Part shown: positions 6,029-12,621 of the stretch, piece by piece
Numbering within the stretch: the stretch's first letter is position 1
Layout of the letters: the number at the start of each line of letters is the position of its first letter
Virus record (IMG/VR): IMGVR_UViG_3300046450_000948
Span: 1-30,751 of that record
Strand: one strand, 5' to 3'
Source: a virus
Length of the DNA: 30,751 nucleotides
The notes under the pieces: model-generated
The model's database searches: none
What the model saw: only the letters and a program-made list of their open reading frames with translations
What the model was told of the DNA's origin: nothing
Made by a program: the position numbers and the translations under genes

Positions 6029-6387
6029 TGGGGATCTACAGACTTGCGCTGTCGGTAATTCTTGGAGGCTCATGCTTCTTCCTATTTGCCGAATCGAATG
6101 AAACGACAACAGCCTCCTATTACGGTGAGAAATACCGGGGCAAACCAACCGCATCGGGTGAATTATTCAACCCAGATAAGCTGACGGCAGCCATGTGGGA
6201 CGTGCCCTTCGGCTCCCTAATCGAAGTTCACTATCATGACAAGGTAGTGGTGGTCAGGATCAACGACCGAGGCCCTGCCAAAAGGCTCAAGAGAGGCATC
6301 GACCTCTCGAAGGCTGCCTTCAAAGCGCTGGCTCCACTTGAGCTAGGCCTGATAAAAGTCAAACTAATCAAAAGGAAGGGCATATGA
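6028..6387 (+). CDS. Secreted RlpA-like double-psi beta-barrel protein
   Basis: 119 residues. ATG 6028 is preceded by AAAGGGGG and overlaps the previous stop, so a longer in-frame extension upstream (to 5854) is rejected. Residues 1-21 look like a signal peptide. The rest is a nearly complete RlpA-type DPBB domain: ASYYGEKYRGKPTASGE (29-45), LTAAMWDVPFG (52-62), VVVVRINDRGP (73-83), IDLSKAAFKAL. In Pseudomonas RlpA, a lytic transglycosylase acting on denuded glycan strands, conserved Glu, His and Asp are important. Here Glu45 and Asp80 are present but the His position appears to be Met56. It lacks the SPOR domain of cellular RlpA. It probably acts on cell-wall glycan in the periplasm; an early-region wall enzyme is unusual. 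It may be inactive or altered because of the His change. Confidence 0.85.
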   Translation: MGIYRLALSVILGGSCFFLFAESNETTTASYYGEKYRGKPTASGELFNPDKLTAAMWDVPFGSLIEVHYHDKVVVVRINDRGPAKRLKRGIDLSKAAFKALAPLELGLIKVKLIKRKGI

Positions 6388-6731
6388 AAAGTATTATCGG
6401 TGGAGATAATTACGCCGGGGAGTTCCCAGAAGTGCCGAAGGGCGATGGCAAGCCGACCTATGACCGCATCAGTGAAATCATGAGGCGAAAGCTCCTCACA
6501 GGCGAATGGGCCTCAAATGGGGGAGCCGACGATAAGCTGATCCGCGCTTTCCGAGAAAGTGGGTTGTCCGTTGATAAGTTCATCGCGAAGGCTGACAAGC
6601 TCAAGGCAGAAAACACAGTTGCAGGTAAAGCCAAGAAGGCCCACCTAAGGAAGCTACGGACTGCTGCATACAAACGACAGAAAGCACGAAAGCAAAACAT
6701 TTCCCCGGATAAAACGGGACAACACAAGTGA
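6384..6731 (+). CDS. Basic hypothetical early protein
   Basis: 115 residues, ATG overlapping the RlpA-like stop by 4 nt (ATGA). The C-terminal third is very Lys/Arg-rich (KKAHLRKLRTAAYKRQKARK), which suggests nucleic-acid binding. The N-terminus is neutral with no membrane segment. No family recognised. It overlaps a GTG of the next frame by 4 nt, consistent with one polycistronic message 5822-7684. Confidence 0.65.
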   Translation: MKSIIGGDNYAGEFPEVPKGDGKPTYDRISEIMRRKLLTGEWASNGGADDKLIRAFRESGLSVDKFIAKADKLKAENTVAGKAKKAHLRKLRTAAYKRQKARKQNISPDKTGQHK

Positions 6732-6760
6732 ACACAAATAAAACACAAAACGAAACAGAA

Positions 6761-7684
6761 ATGACCACGCATGAGCAAACAGAACTGGGATACGATCCTA
6801 GTAATAGCAGCCCTAGTCTGGATGCTCCTTGTTTACAAGGGGTGCCAGTACTTGCCGACCCACCTCGACCATCCAAGAGGGTGGTATCAGACGAACTCCG
6901 GAAGAAAGTCATCGCTACTGGTAGCGGCCTCCGATTCCTTACCCTCGCAAACCCTAAGATTATCAAGGGGCTTGAGCATGGGTATGCAACAGCAATCCTA
7001 CATCTGGCTCCTGCCAACTACAGCGGGCATACCGTCTGTAAACGGTTCAGTCAATGTAGTACGACATGCCTCTATCATCAAGGTAGGGGAATAATGCCAA
7101 ACGTGCAGAAAGCACGGATTAGAAGAACACGTGAGCTCATGGAAAACCGTGAGGAAGCGATGAGTGAAATCGTGCTGGAATTACGCAAAATCCAGAAGAA
7201 ACTGAACAAGCTCAACTACTCGCTGCCTTTTGCTTATTCCGATGCGCCAGACATCAAGTTAGCATGCAGGCTTAACGGATTGTCCGACCTAACGTGGGAG
7301 ACAATGCTCATACACGATAACGCCGTAGGGAATGATGAAGGGGAGACCATATTCGATATCTTCCCAGACGTTCAGTTCTACGACTATACGAAATACACGT
7401 ATGGTACCCGGCCAGCATGGAAAAACATGCCAGCCAACTATCACCTAACCTTCTCCTTCGATGGGAGAGAACTTGACGTCGATAACGCCAAGGAAGTGTT
7501 AGGCCACGGGCACAACGTAATGGTTGTGCATAACAAAGAGAACTACAAACATGCTTCAATCAGCAACAGTCGTATCTGGGGTTACCCAACACACGACGCT
7601 GAAGAACATGATCTTAGATTCACCGACCCAAGGCCTGTGGTCTTAGTCGGTAGAGAAAAAGGCTACTCTCAAATAGCCATTTAA
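6761..7684 (+). CDS. Gp88-family protein with conserved cysteines
   Basis: 307 residues from ATG 6761, chosen because it follows an A/C-rich leader like other starts here. A GTG at 6728 (318 residues) overlapping the previous stop is the alternative. The diagnostic stretch is HTVCKRFSQCSTTCLYHQGRG, then an NVQKARIRRTRELMENREE helix, matching the phage gene product 88 family seen in mycobacteriophages and marine phages: C-x5-C-x3-C followed by the aRirRT motif. The C-terminal half carries YSDAPDIKLACRLNG, and the FYDYTKYT and NYHLTFSFDGREL segments are typical of the same family. Biochemical function is unknown; the Cys cluster suggests a metal site. It is followed by a DUF932 gene. Confidence 0.75.
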   Translation: MTTHEQTELGYDPSNSSPSLDAPCLQGVPVLADPPRPSKRVVSDELRKKVIATGSGLRFLTLANPKIIKGLEHGYATAILHLAPANYSGHTVCKRFSQCSTTCLYHQGRGIMPNVQKARIRRTRELMENREEAMSEIVLELRKIQKKLNKLNYSLPFAYSDAPDIKLACRLNGLSDLTWETMLIHDNAVGNDEGETIFDIFPDVQFYDYTKYTYGTRPAWKNMPANYHLTFSFDGRELDVDNAKEVLGHGHNVMVVHNKENYKHASISNSRIWGYPTHDAEEHDLRFTDPRPVVLVGREKGYSQIAI

Positions 7685-7708
7685 CCAATAACAGCAATAA
7701 AAAATAAT

Positions 7709-8791
7709 ATGCAAGGATGCAACATACAGAACCTAGAGGGGCAATCGATCTATTCGACGGCCGAAGCAGTAACCGCAGCAGGACTCAACTGGGAAGTTGA
7801 CGATGGCCGTATCAAGCTAGAGACCTACGACCGGGAGACCGGAACGAATCAGTGGGTCGATCTGGACTCTCACAAAGGAGTATTCCGAAAGGATGCGCCC
7901 GGACGGGGATTAGGCCAGTGCGTGGTGGGGCAGGGCTTCGAGCTCGTCCAAAATACCGAGGCATTCCGATGCTTCGACAAGATACTCAGTGCCCAACGAG
8001 CACAGTTTGTCTCAGGAGGTCACTATCATAATGGTGCCTCAGTGTTCCTGCAGTGCCGCCTACCGTACGAAGCCAACATTGGCAACGGGGATACCACCGA
8101 ACGGTATCTGTTAATCGCTCAAGGCCATACCGGCCAGCAGGCGTTAACCATGAAGTTCACACATATCCGACCTGTGTGTAGTAACACGTTGTTCGCAGCG
8201 CTTAGGGACTCGAAGTACACCTTCAGCCTGAAGCACACGAAGAACTATAAGAACAAGCTCGAACAAGCCGTCGAGTACATGAAGGAGGGCCTCGGTCATC
8301 TCGATCATGTGGAAAAGAAGTTCAATCAGATGGCAGTCTTCGGGTTATCCGAGAGAGAGCAGATGAACTACCTGAAGCTCTGCTACGACCGACCCATTGA
8401 TGAAGACCTCAAGGATTGGCGTAAGTGGGGAGCTCTGGAGTTCGTCTATCACAACGCTAAAGGGAAGAACAAGAGCGAGGGTACCATCTGGCACGGCTTC
8501 AATGTCGTAACAGAGTACGAAGACCATCACGCACCTGTTAACAACCCGCGAGGACGTGCAGGTATCTATCAGGAACCCGCGATGGTATCACAAGGTAGGC
8601 AAGTAAGAGCCTTGTTCGGTAACAGCACCGTGTCGCGTAAGACGAAAGCCTTCACACTGGCGGATGACGTCATTATGGGACGGCTCGACCTAAAGACGGG
8701 TAGGAAACCGGGTAAGAAGTTTGCTGGCATCAGCTTAGGAATAGGAGCTGGAGCCGCAGCAGTCGCAGGTCAGCACCTTCTGACGTTCTAA
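7709..8791 (+). CDS. DUF932 (phage/plasmid-like, TIGR03299-type) protein
   Basis: 360 residues, ATG after an A-rich leader. Residues about 45-330 follow the DUF932 pattern: GRGLGQCVVGQGFELVQNTE, ERYLLIAQGHTGQQALTMKFTHIRPVCSNTL, and a late segment with RALFGNSTVSRKTKAF. This family is widespread in phages and plasmids and often lies near replication or recombination genes; its biochemical activity is not established. The last about 30 residues form a Gly/Ala-rich hydrophobic tail (GISLGIGAGAAAVAGQ), an oddity for a soluble protein. A terminator follows directly after the stop. Confidence 0.85.
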   Translation: MQGCNIQNLEGQSIYSTAEAVTAAGLNWEVDDGRIKLETYDRETGTNQWVDLDSHKGVFRKDAPGRGLGQCVVGQGFELVQNTEAFRCFDKILSAQRAQFVSGGHYHNGASVFLQCRLPYEANIGNGDTTERYLLIAQGHTGQQALTMKFTHIRPVCSNTLFAALRDSKYTFSLKHTKNYKNKLEQAVEYMKEGLGHLDHVEKKFNQMAVFGLSEREQMNYLKLCYDRPIDEDLKDWRKWGALEFVYHNAKGKNKSEGTIWHGFNVVTEYEDHHAPVNNPRGRAGIYQEPAMVSQGRQVRALFGNSTVSRKTKAFTLADDVIMGRLDLKTGRKPGKKFAGISLGIGAGAAAVAGQHLLTF

Positions 8792-8796
8792 TCAGT

Positions 8797-8837
8797 AGGG
8801 AGTCATGTTGCTAACGCAGCGTGGCTCCCTCTTATTT
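8797..8837 (+). terminator. Intrinsic terminator after the DUF932 gene
   Basis: AGGGAGTCATG (8797-8807) pairs with CGTGGCTCCCT (8820-8830) as an 11-bp stem with two G-U pairs, followed by CTTATTT. The T-run is interrupted, so strength is uncertain. An ACTATCA motif follows one base after the tail. Confidence 0.6.
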
Positions 8838-8838
8838 C

Positions 8839-8845
8839 ACTATCA
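8839..8845 (+). promoter_or_regulatory. ACTATCA motif immediately before the ATG at 8848
   Basis: CACTATCAT lies between the terminator at 8797 and the start codon at 8848. If transcription starts within or just after the motif, as the T7 promoter core would imply, the message for the 53-residue gene would be leaderless or nearly so. Inferred. Confidence 0.45.
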
Positions 8846-8847
8846 TT

Positions 8848-9009
8848 ATGAGGAACAAGATAATAAAAGAAGAAATAACATCTCTGAACATTTGGAAGTA
8901 TTATCCAAAATCAGACTGGAGCGAAGGGTCTTACAACGACATCTTCAGAAAGGCCGCTGATGCCAAGCGCAAAAAGTACGGCACAACCGCAGCTTACAAC
9001 GGCTATTGA
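8848..9009 (+). CDS. Small hypothetical protein
   Basis: 53 residues from ATG 8848. A longer frame from GTG 8821 would start inside the terminator and is rejected. Lys-rich, with no membrane segment; the YYPKSDWSEGSYNDIF segment is not recognised. It is followed after 2 bases by the glycosylase-like gene, so the two are likely cotranscribed from the ACTATCA site. Confidence 0.55.
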   Translation: MRNKIIKEEITSLNIWKYYPKSDWSEGSYNDIFRKAADAKRKKYGTTAAYNGY

Positions 9010-9011
9010 CC

Positions 9012-9725
9012 ATGAAAAAAGACTATGCAGCCGCAGGGACGAGCCAGATCGATCCAAAAAACATCACCCACTACTACCGATCTAGGGTAGAGCTGGAATT
9101 ATTCTTCATCTTTGCCATCTTCGTCGCCAACAAACCAAGCGACATCACCGCAAAGAAAGTCAACGCAATGTTCCTCCCTAGGACAGACAACCCAATCAAC
9201 ATTGCCGTCTATCAACGAACTACTGACCTACGAGGAGAACCAAGAACAGGCTATCCAGAAGCATTAGTCCGAGACGAAGGGATACACAGCCCCTTCGAGT
9301 TCATTGAAATCCTCGTCCAATTACAGCTAGTCACTGAATGGTTGGAATACTGGAAAGTAGGACAATATAAAAGACTCACTCGCACTATCATCGAGATTGA
9401 CCAAATGTTCAACCGAGATGATCTGGTAGACCTTGACGGGCCTAGCAATCCACGTGCGTTTGAACAGTTGCATGGTGTAGGGCGAAAAACCTCAAGGTTC
9501 TTCCTCATCCACTCCCAACAAGATGCCATGTATGGCGTATTAGACACTCACGTACTGAAGTGGCTCAAGCGAGTATATAGGACAACTGCCATCAGCACTC
9601 CATCAAGTTATAAAGACTACAAGCTGCTAGAAGGTTTGTTCCTTGGAGAATGTATGAAGTGGCAGAAAACATGTGCCGACATGGACAGCATGATCTGGAA
9701 TAGCTATCATAATCTAGAAGCGTGA
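9012..9725 (+). CDS. HhH-GPD DNA glycosylase/AP lyase-like protein (EndoIII superfamily)
   Basis: 237 residues from ATG 9012; a TTG two codons earlier overlaps the previous stop and is not preferred. The helix-hairpin-helix LHGVGRKTSRF carries Lys159 in the place of the catalytic Lys of endonuclease III (LPGVGRKTA). GVLDTHVLKWL gives Asp178, spaced 19 residues on, as in the GPD Asp of the family. There is no C-terminal FeS Cys cluster (the only nearby Cys residues are in ECMKWQKTCADM). The family removes damaged or modified bases and can cleave the abasic site. The N-terminal 130 residues are helical and not recognised. The gene ends just before a very strong terminator. Substrate cannot be predicted; it could protect phage DNA or attack host DNA. 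Confidence 0.75.
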   Translation: MKKDYAAAGTSQIDPKNITHYYRSRVELELFFIFAIFVANKPSDITAKKVNAMFLPRTDNPINIAVYQRTTDLRGEPRTGYPEALVRDEGIHSPFEFIEILVQLQLVTEWLEYWKVGQYKRLTRTIIEIDQMFNRDDLVDLDGPSNPRAFEQLHGVGRKTSRFFLIHSQQDAMYGVLDTHVLKWLKRVYRTTAISTPSSYKDYKLLEGLFLGECMKWQKTCADMDSMIWNSYHNLEA

Positions 9726-9829
9726 CCAATTTAGTGGTGGTCAACTAAAAACAAAACCCGGCGGAACGAAAGGCCGCCTTTAGTCTAATGGTTTTGGGTT
9801 AAGGTTGGGCAAGAGCCACCACTGCAACT

Positions 9830-9878
9830 AGGGGTTCGGAGGGTGTCCTAAAAAGATACTCTCTGAGCCCCTTTTTTT
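9830..9878 (+). terminator. Very strong intrinsic terminator before the RNAP region
   Basis: An 18-base arm (9830-9847, AGGGGTTCGGAGGGTGTC) pairs along its full length with 9855-9872 (GATACTCTCTGAGCCCCT), using four G-U pairs, around a CTAAAAA loop, and is followed by seven T residues (9872-9878). The direction is + only. It would stop the early transcripts before the polymerase genes. Confidence 0.9.
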
Positions 9879-9902
9879 CTGTTCAATCTCTACTAGCGCT
9901 CC

Positions 9903-9949
9903 GCGAGTAGCCCAGGCCCTCCGCAAGCTCCGGAGCTTGGGCGACTCGC
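9903..9949. repeat. Large palindromic structure
   Basis: Outer arms GCGAGT (9903-9908) and ACTCGC (9944-9949) continue inward with GCCCA/TGGGC and enclose a perfect 16-bp palindrome CAAGCTCCGGAGCTTG (9924-9939). No T-run follows, so it is not a terminator. It could be a protein-binding site, a replication element or an RNA-processing site. Confidence 0.7.
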
Positions 9950-9974
9950 TCCATCCAACCCTCAACTAACCTCT

Positions 9975-9994
9975 ACTATCACAGACCTGTCTGT
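9975..9994 (+). promoter_or_regulatory. ACTATCA motif fused to a 6-bp hairpin, upstream of HNH/RNAP genes
   Basis: ACTATCA (9975-9981) overlaps by its last base the perfect hairpin ACAGAC-CT-GTCTGT (9981-9994). The preceding bases AACCTCT closely match the AAACTCT before the site at 4966. If it is a phage promoter, the polymerase gene would be under positive autoregulation. Confidence 0.5.
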
Positions 9995-10000
9995 CGGTAC

Positions 10001-10030
10001 TTGACATTTTCCATCAGCGCTTCCTAATCT
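10001..10030 (+). promoter_or_regulatory. Sigma70-like host promoter for the HNH/RNAP genes
   Basis: A perfect -35 box TTGACA (10001-10006), an 18-base spacer and TAATCT (10025-10030) as -10. A start about 7 bases downstream would fall at or inside the ATG at 10036, so the HNH message would be leaderless, or the real target is the RNAP gene further down. The host polymerase must make the phage polymerase before phage promoters can work, so a host promoter here makes sense. Confidence 0.55.
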
Positions 10031-10035
10031 TTGGA

Positions 10036-10257
10036 ATGCGTGATTACGGAGACGAGTACAAAAGATTCCACGCAAAGAAGAAGCAGATCAAGAGGCGTGC
10101 CGCACGAAACAAAAGCCGCGCCGATATGGTCAAAGCTGGAAGAGTTTCAAAAGGGGACGGCCTAGATGTTGACCACAGAGATCGCAACCCACATAATAGA
10201 TCCAGAAAGAATCTCCGAGTTCAATCTAAAAGCCAGAACCGATCTCGTAATTCTTAA
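10036..10257 (+). CDS. Small HNH-like nuclease-type protein
   Basis: 73 residues, very basic. The C-terminal half DVDHRDRNPHNRSRKNLRVQ plus SKSQNRSRN follows the HNH pattern (D-H first metal/catalytic motif, N in the NPHNR loop, NLR, then a terminal N), a pattern common to phage HNH proteins of T7-like and marine phages. There is no separate DNA-binding domain. It may act as a homing-type or packaging-associated endonuclease, but activity is not shown. It lies directly downstream of the sigma70-like promoter and 96 bases before the RNAP start. Confidence 0.65.
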   Translation: MRDYGDEYKRFHAKKKQIKRRAARNKSRADMVKAGRVSKGDGLDVDHRDRNPHNRSRKNLRVQSKSQNRSRNS

Positions 10258-10291
10258 CTTTGAGCCGTACCGACGTTTCTCGTGGGGTTTT

Positions 10292-10313
10292 GGTGTTGTG
10301 GTCACACCTTTTT
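10292..10313 (+). terminator. Possible attenuator between HNH and RNAP genes
   Basis: GGTGT (10292-10296), a 7-nt loop, ACACC (10304-10308), then TTTTT and a C-run. The stem is only 5 bp, so termination would be partial at most. It lies in the leader of the RNAP gene if GTG 10354 is the start. Confidence 0.4.
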
Positions 10314-10353
10314 CCCCCATCTCTTCACGTGGGTGCGGCTCTTTCTTCCACCA

Positions 10354-12570
10354 GTGAACGGAACCACCGCAATACAAGAGGGTAAACGTAGATACAACGC
10401 CAAGGTTAGGCGCTTATCTGAGAAATCTCAGGAATCTAAAACGGTACATGGGAAATACCTCTACCGCCACCTGTCGAAACAGCTGAATAAAGCGATTGGG
10501 GACTTCCTAGATAAGGCTACTCGCGGCCGCGCAGGTATCTATCATGCGGAGTTCCTCTGTCTTAAAGAGTTGAAGACAGCAGTTATTTCCCACATAAGCA
10601 TGACCAACCTTCTGGACACCTTAACCAAGCCCCAGAAGCGTACCGCTGTCGCCTTTAGGATCGGGCAGGGCCTCCTCGACGAGATCGCCTTCCGGCGGTT
10701 GAAGGTCAACCATAAGATGTGGTGGAAAAGGTTACACTCGAAGATCCTTCGCAGGAGTGCCTACAAGTTCAGACGGGCTCTTGCCATCAGAGCTGCTAAT
10801 CAAGACTTCAAGGATTCGTGGAGGATAGACATTGCTGCTGCTTCTGCTGTCCCTATAGGTATTACCTTAATTGAGCTAATACGTACCTCTACTGGATTGG
10901 TAGGGTATGAGAAGAGGAAGCTAGGTAAGAATAAGACCGCCTACTACCTAGTGCCCACACAGGAGACCATTCGTTGGGTAGGAGAGTTCCATCGAAGAGT
11001 CTCTCGTCTCTCACCTTACTTCTCACCAGTCATGGAGGTGCCTCCTAAGTGGGTCTCGGTGGAGAAGGGAGGATACGACCTTCCTATAGACATAAACTGG
11101 AGCTTTATTAAAAGGAACGTCGGGGTGAACAAAGAGAGGTATCCTACAGAGAGCCTCAAGTTAGCATTCTCCGCAGCAAACTGCCTACAGGAGGTACCTC
11201 ATAGGGTCTCCTCTAAAACCCTGCAGGCTGTCCTTGAGTTACAGAAAAGGGAATTATTAAAGGACGTACACGTTCAGTTGAGCGACGAAAGGGCCCCTAT
11301 AGGTACGGAGGGGTATCGAGCGAGTCAAGCCTTAATGTATTCTCGGAGGAGAAAACTTATCCCGAAGTTGTTAACAATACATAATATTCTAAACAGAGCG
11401 AGGAGCCTCAAGGATCACACCATCTGGTTCCCCACTCAGGCAGACTTCCGGGGTCGCCTCTATTATGTCCCGAAAGTTTATAACCCTCAGGGGCCTGACT
11501 TGGCTAGGGGCCTGATCGAATTTGCTGAGCCTCAATCGGTACGTGGGAGTGAGCATTGGTTTCTGATCGGAGGGGCCAATCGGTACGGCATCAAGGGTAC
11601 CTTCCAAGATCGTCAAGACTGGGTGATGAAGCATGAGAAGGAGATCAAAGCGGTTGCCCGTGACCCCATTGCTCATCGTTCATTCTGGTGTGACTGTGAC
11701 AGCCCCATCGAGTTCCTCCAGTGGTGTATGGAGTTTGTCAATTGGATTGCCAATCGGATTACCTTCAAGACTCATCTCCCGGTGAAGCTCGACCACACCG
11801 CAAGTGGTCTACAGATCGTCGCCCTCGTCCGTCAGGACAAAGAGCTGCAACGTCTAACCAACCTCGCAGGCGGGAGCCAGCCTATCGACATATACCAACT
11901 GGTTCTCGACAGCATGAAGGTGAAGATACTGGCTACCGGAAGTCCGGAGTTGATCACATGGCTGTCGATGGGGCTCGACCGTAAGCTCATCAAATTATTG
12001 ACCGTCATGTACATGTATGGGGGAACCCCTCATGGCCTACAGAAGCTGGTCACCGAGTGGTACATGGAACGAGGGAATGACGTATTCGGGAAGAGCATCT
12101 ACATTGAGATACGGAAGCTCCTCGTGGTGTACCATGAAGCATTGAATGAGCTATCGGAGAGCCCTCATAGCTTCATGAAGGAATGTCGTAAGAAGGTGAA
12201 GAAAGACGAGACACTATCATGGACGTCACCGAGTGGCTTCCCTGTCAGTAATACCTACCTTGGCTCCCGTGTAACTCGCATACGGACTACGATCAATGGG
12301 GAACGGATCAGCTTCCACCTCGCGCAGCCTGACGGCACCCTCTCATACCGGAGAGCCTGCAATGCGGTCGCTGCTAACACTGTCCATTCCCTTGATGCTG
12401 CCCTCCTGCACCACGTCCTCCACGATTTTGACAAACCCGTTCAAGCACTCCATGACTGCTATGGGGTACCACCTGCAGATGTTGAGTATTTGCAGGGAAA
12501 AATAAAAAGTTCATTGGGGTTGATATTTGGGGTTGACACGGCGGCTGACCTTCATTACGTTGTTTCTTGA
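10354..12570 (+). CDS. T7-type single-subunit DNA-directed RNA polymerase
   Basis: 738 residues from GTG 10354. A GTG at 10282 would add an unlikely 24-residue Cys/Phe-rich lead that spans a hairpin with a T-run. Catalytic residues are intact: motif A Asp480 (KLDHTASGLQ), motif B Arg543/Lys547/Tyr555 (RKLIKLLTVMYMYGG, T7 R627/K631/Y639), NTVHSLDAA, and motif C His700-Asp701 (ALHDCYG, T7 H811-D812). T7 RNAP has 883 residues; the missing length is mainly in the N-terminal domain. The loop after SPSGFPV, which in T7 recognises promoter bases, is clearly different from T7, so a different promoter is expected. The enzyme transcribes phage genes. It is expressed after an early block of about 6 kb rather than as the first gene as in T7. 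An ACTATCA lies inside at 12213. Confidence 0.97.
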   Translation: MNGTTAIQEGKRRYNAKVRRLSEKSQESKTVHGKYLYRHLSKQLNKAIGDFLDKATRGRAGIYHAEFLCLKELKTAVISHISMTNLLDTLTKPQKRTAVAFRIGQGLLDEIAFRRLKVNHKMWWKRLHSKILRRSAYKFRRALAIRAANQDFKDSWRIDIAAASAVPIGITLIELIRTSTGLVGYEKRKLGKNKTAYYLVPTQETIRWVGEFHRRVSRLSPYFSPVMEVPPKWVSVEKGGYDLPIDINWSFIKRNVGVNKERYPTESLKLAFSAANCLQEVPHRVSSKTLQAVLELQKRELLKDVHVQLSDERAPIGTEGYRASQALMYSRRRKLIPKLLTIHNILNRARSLKDHTIWFPTQADFRGRLYYVPKVYNPQGPDLARGLIEFAEPQSVRGSEHWFLIGGANRYGIKGTFQDRQDWVMKHEKEIKAVARDPIAHRSFWCDCDSPIEFLQWCMEFVNWIANRITFKTHLPVKLDHTASGLQIVALVRQDKELQRLTNLAGGSQPIDIYQLVLDSMKVKILATGSPELITWLSMGLDRKLIKLLTVMYMYGGTPHGLQKLVTEWYMERGNDVFGKSIYIEIRKLLVVYHEALNELSESPHSFMKECRKKVKKDETLSWTSPSGFPVSNTYLGSRVTRIRTTINGERISFHLAQPDGTLSYRRACNAVAANTVHSLDAALLHHVLHDFDKPVQALHDCYGVPPADVEYLQGKIKSSLGLIFGVDTAADLHYVVS

Positions 12571-12594
12571 CGTGCGGATTACCGCTTAGCGTCA
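12568..12594 (+). other. Hairpin at the RNAP stop codon
   Basis: TGACG-T-GCGG (12568-12577), ATTA, CCGC-TTA-GCGTCA (12582-12594) forms an interrupted stem beginning at the RNAP stop codon. No T-run follows, so it is more likely an RNA-processing or stabilising element than a terminator. Confidence 0.4.
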
Positions 12595-12621
12595 CCTAAA
12601 ACCGAGAGACAGAAACGAGAA

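Larger units (their letters stand above)
9726..10035. other. Non-coding control region between early genes and the HNH/RNAP genes
   Basis: 310 bases without a gene. In order they hold a weak GGCGG/CCGCC hairpin (9760-9778), a very strong intrinsic terminator (9830-9878), a large imperfect palindrome (9903-9949), an ACTATCA motif with hairpin (9975-9994) and a sigma70-like promoter (10001-10030). It is the densest regulatory stretch in the window and sits directly upstream of the RNA polymerase operon. A replication origin is also possible, since T7's primary origin lies next to phage promoters, but no AT-rich unwinding element is obvious. Confidence 0.65.

Noticed and set aside
9790-9850. tRNA-like stretch with GGTTCGGA
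   Set aside because: No acceptor stem or anticodon arm can be built; the sequence is the arm of a terminator.
10166-10357. 63-residue frame overlapping the HNH gene and RNAP leader
   Set aside because: Different frame from both real genes, no motif, runs through the hairpin with T5.
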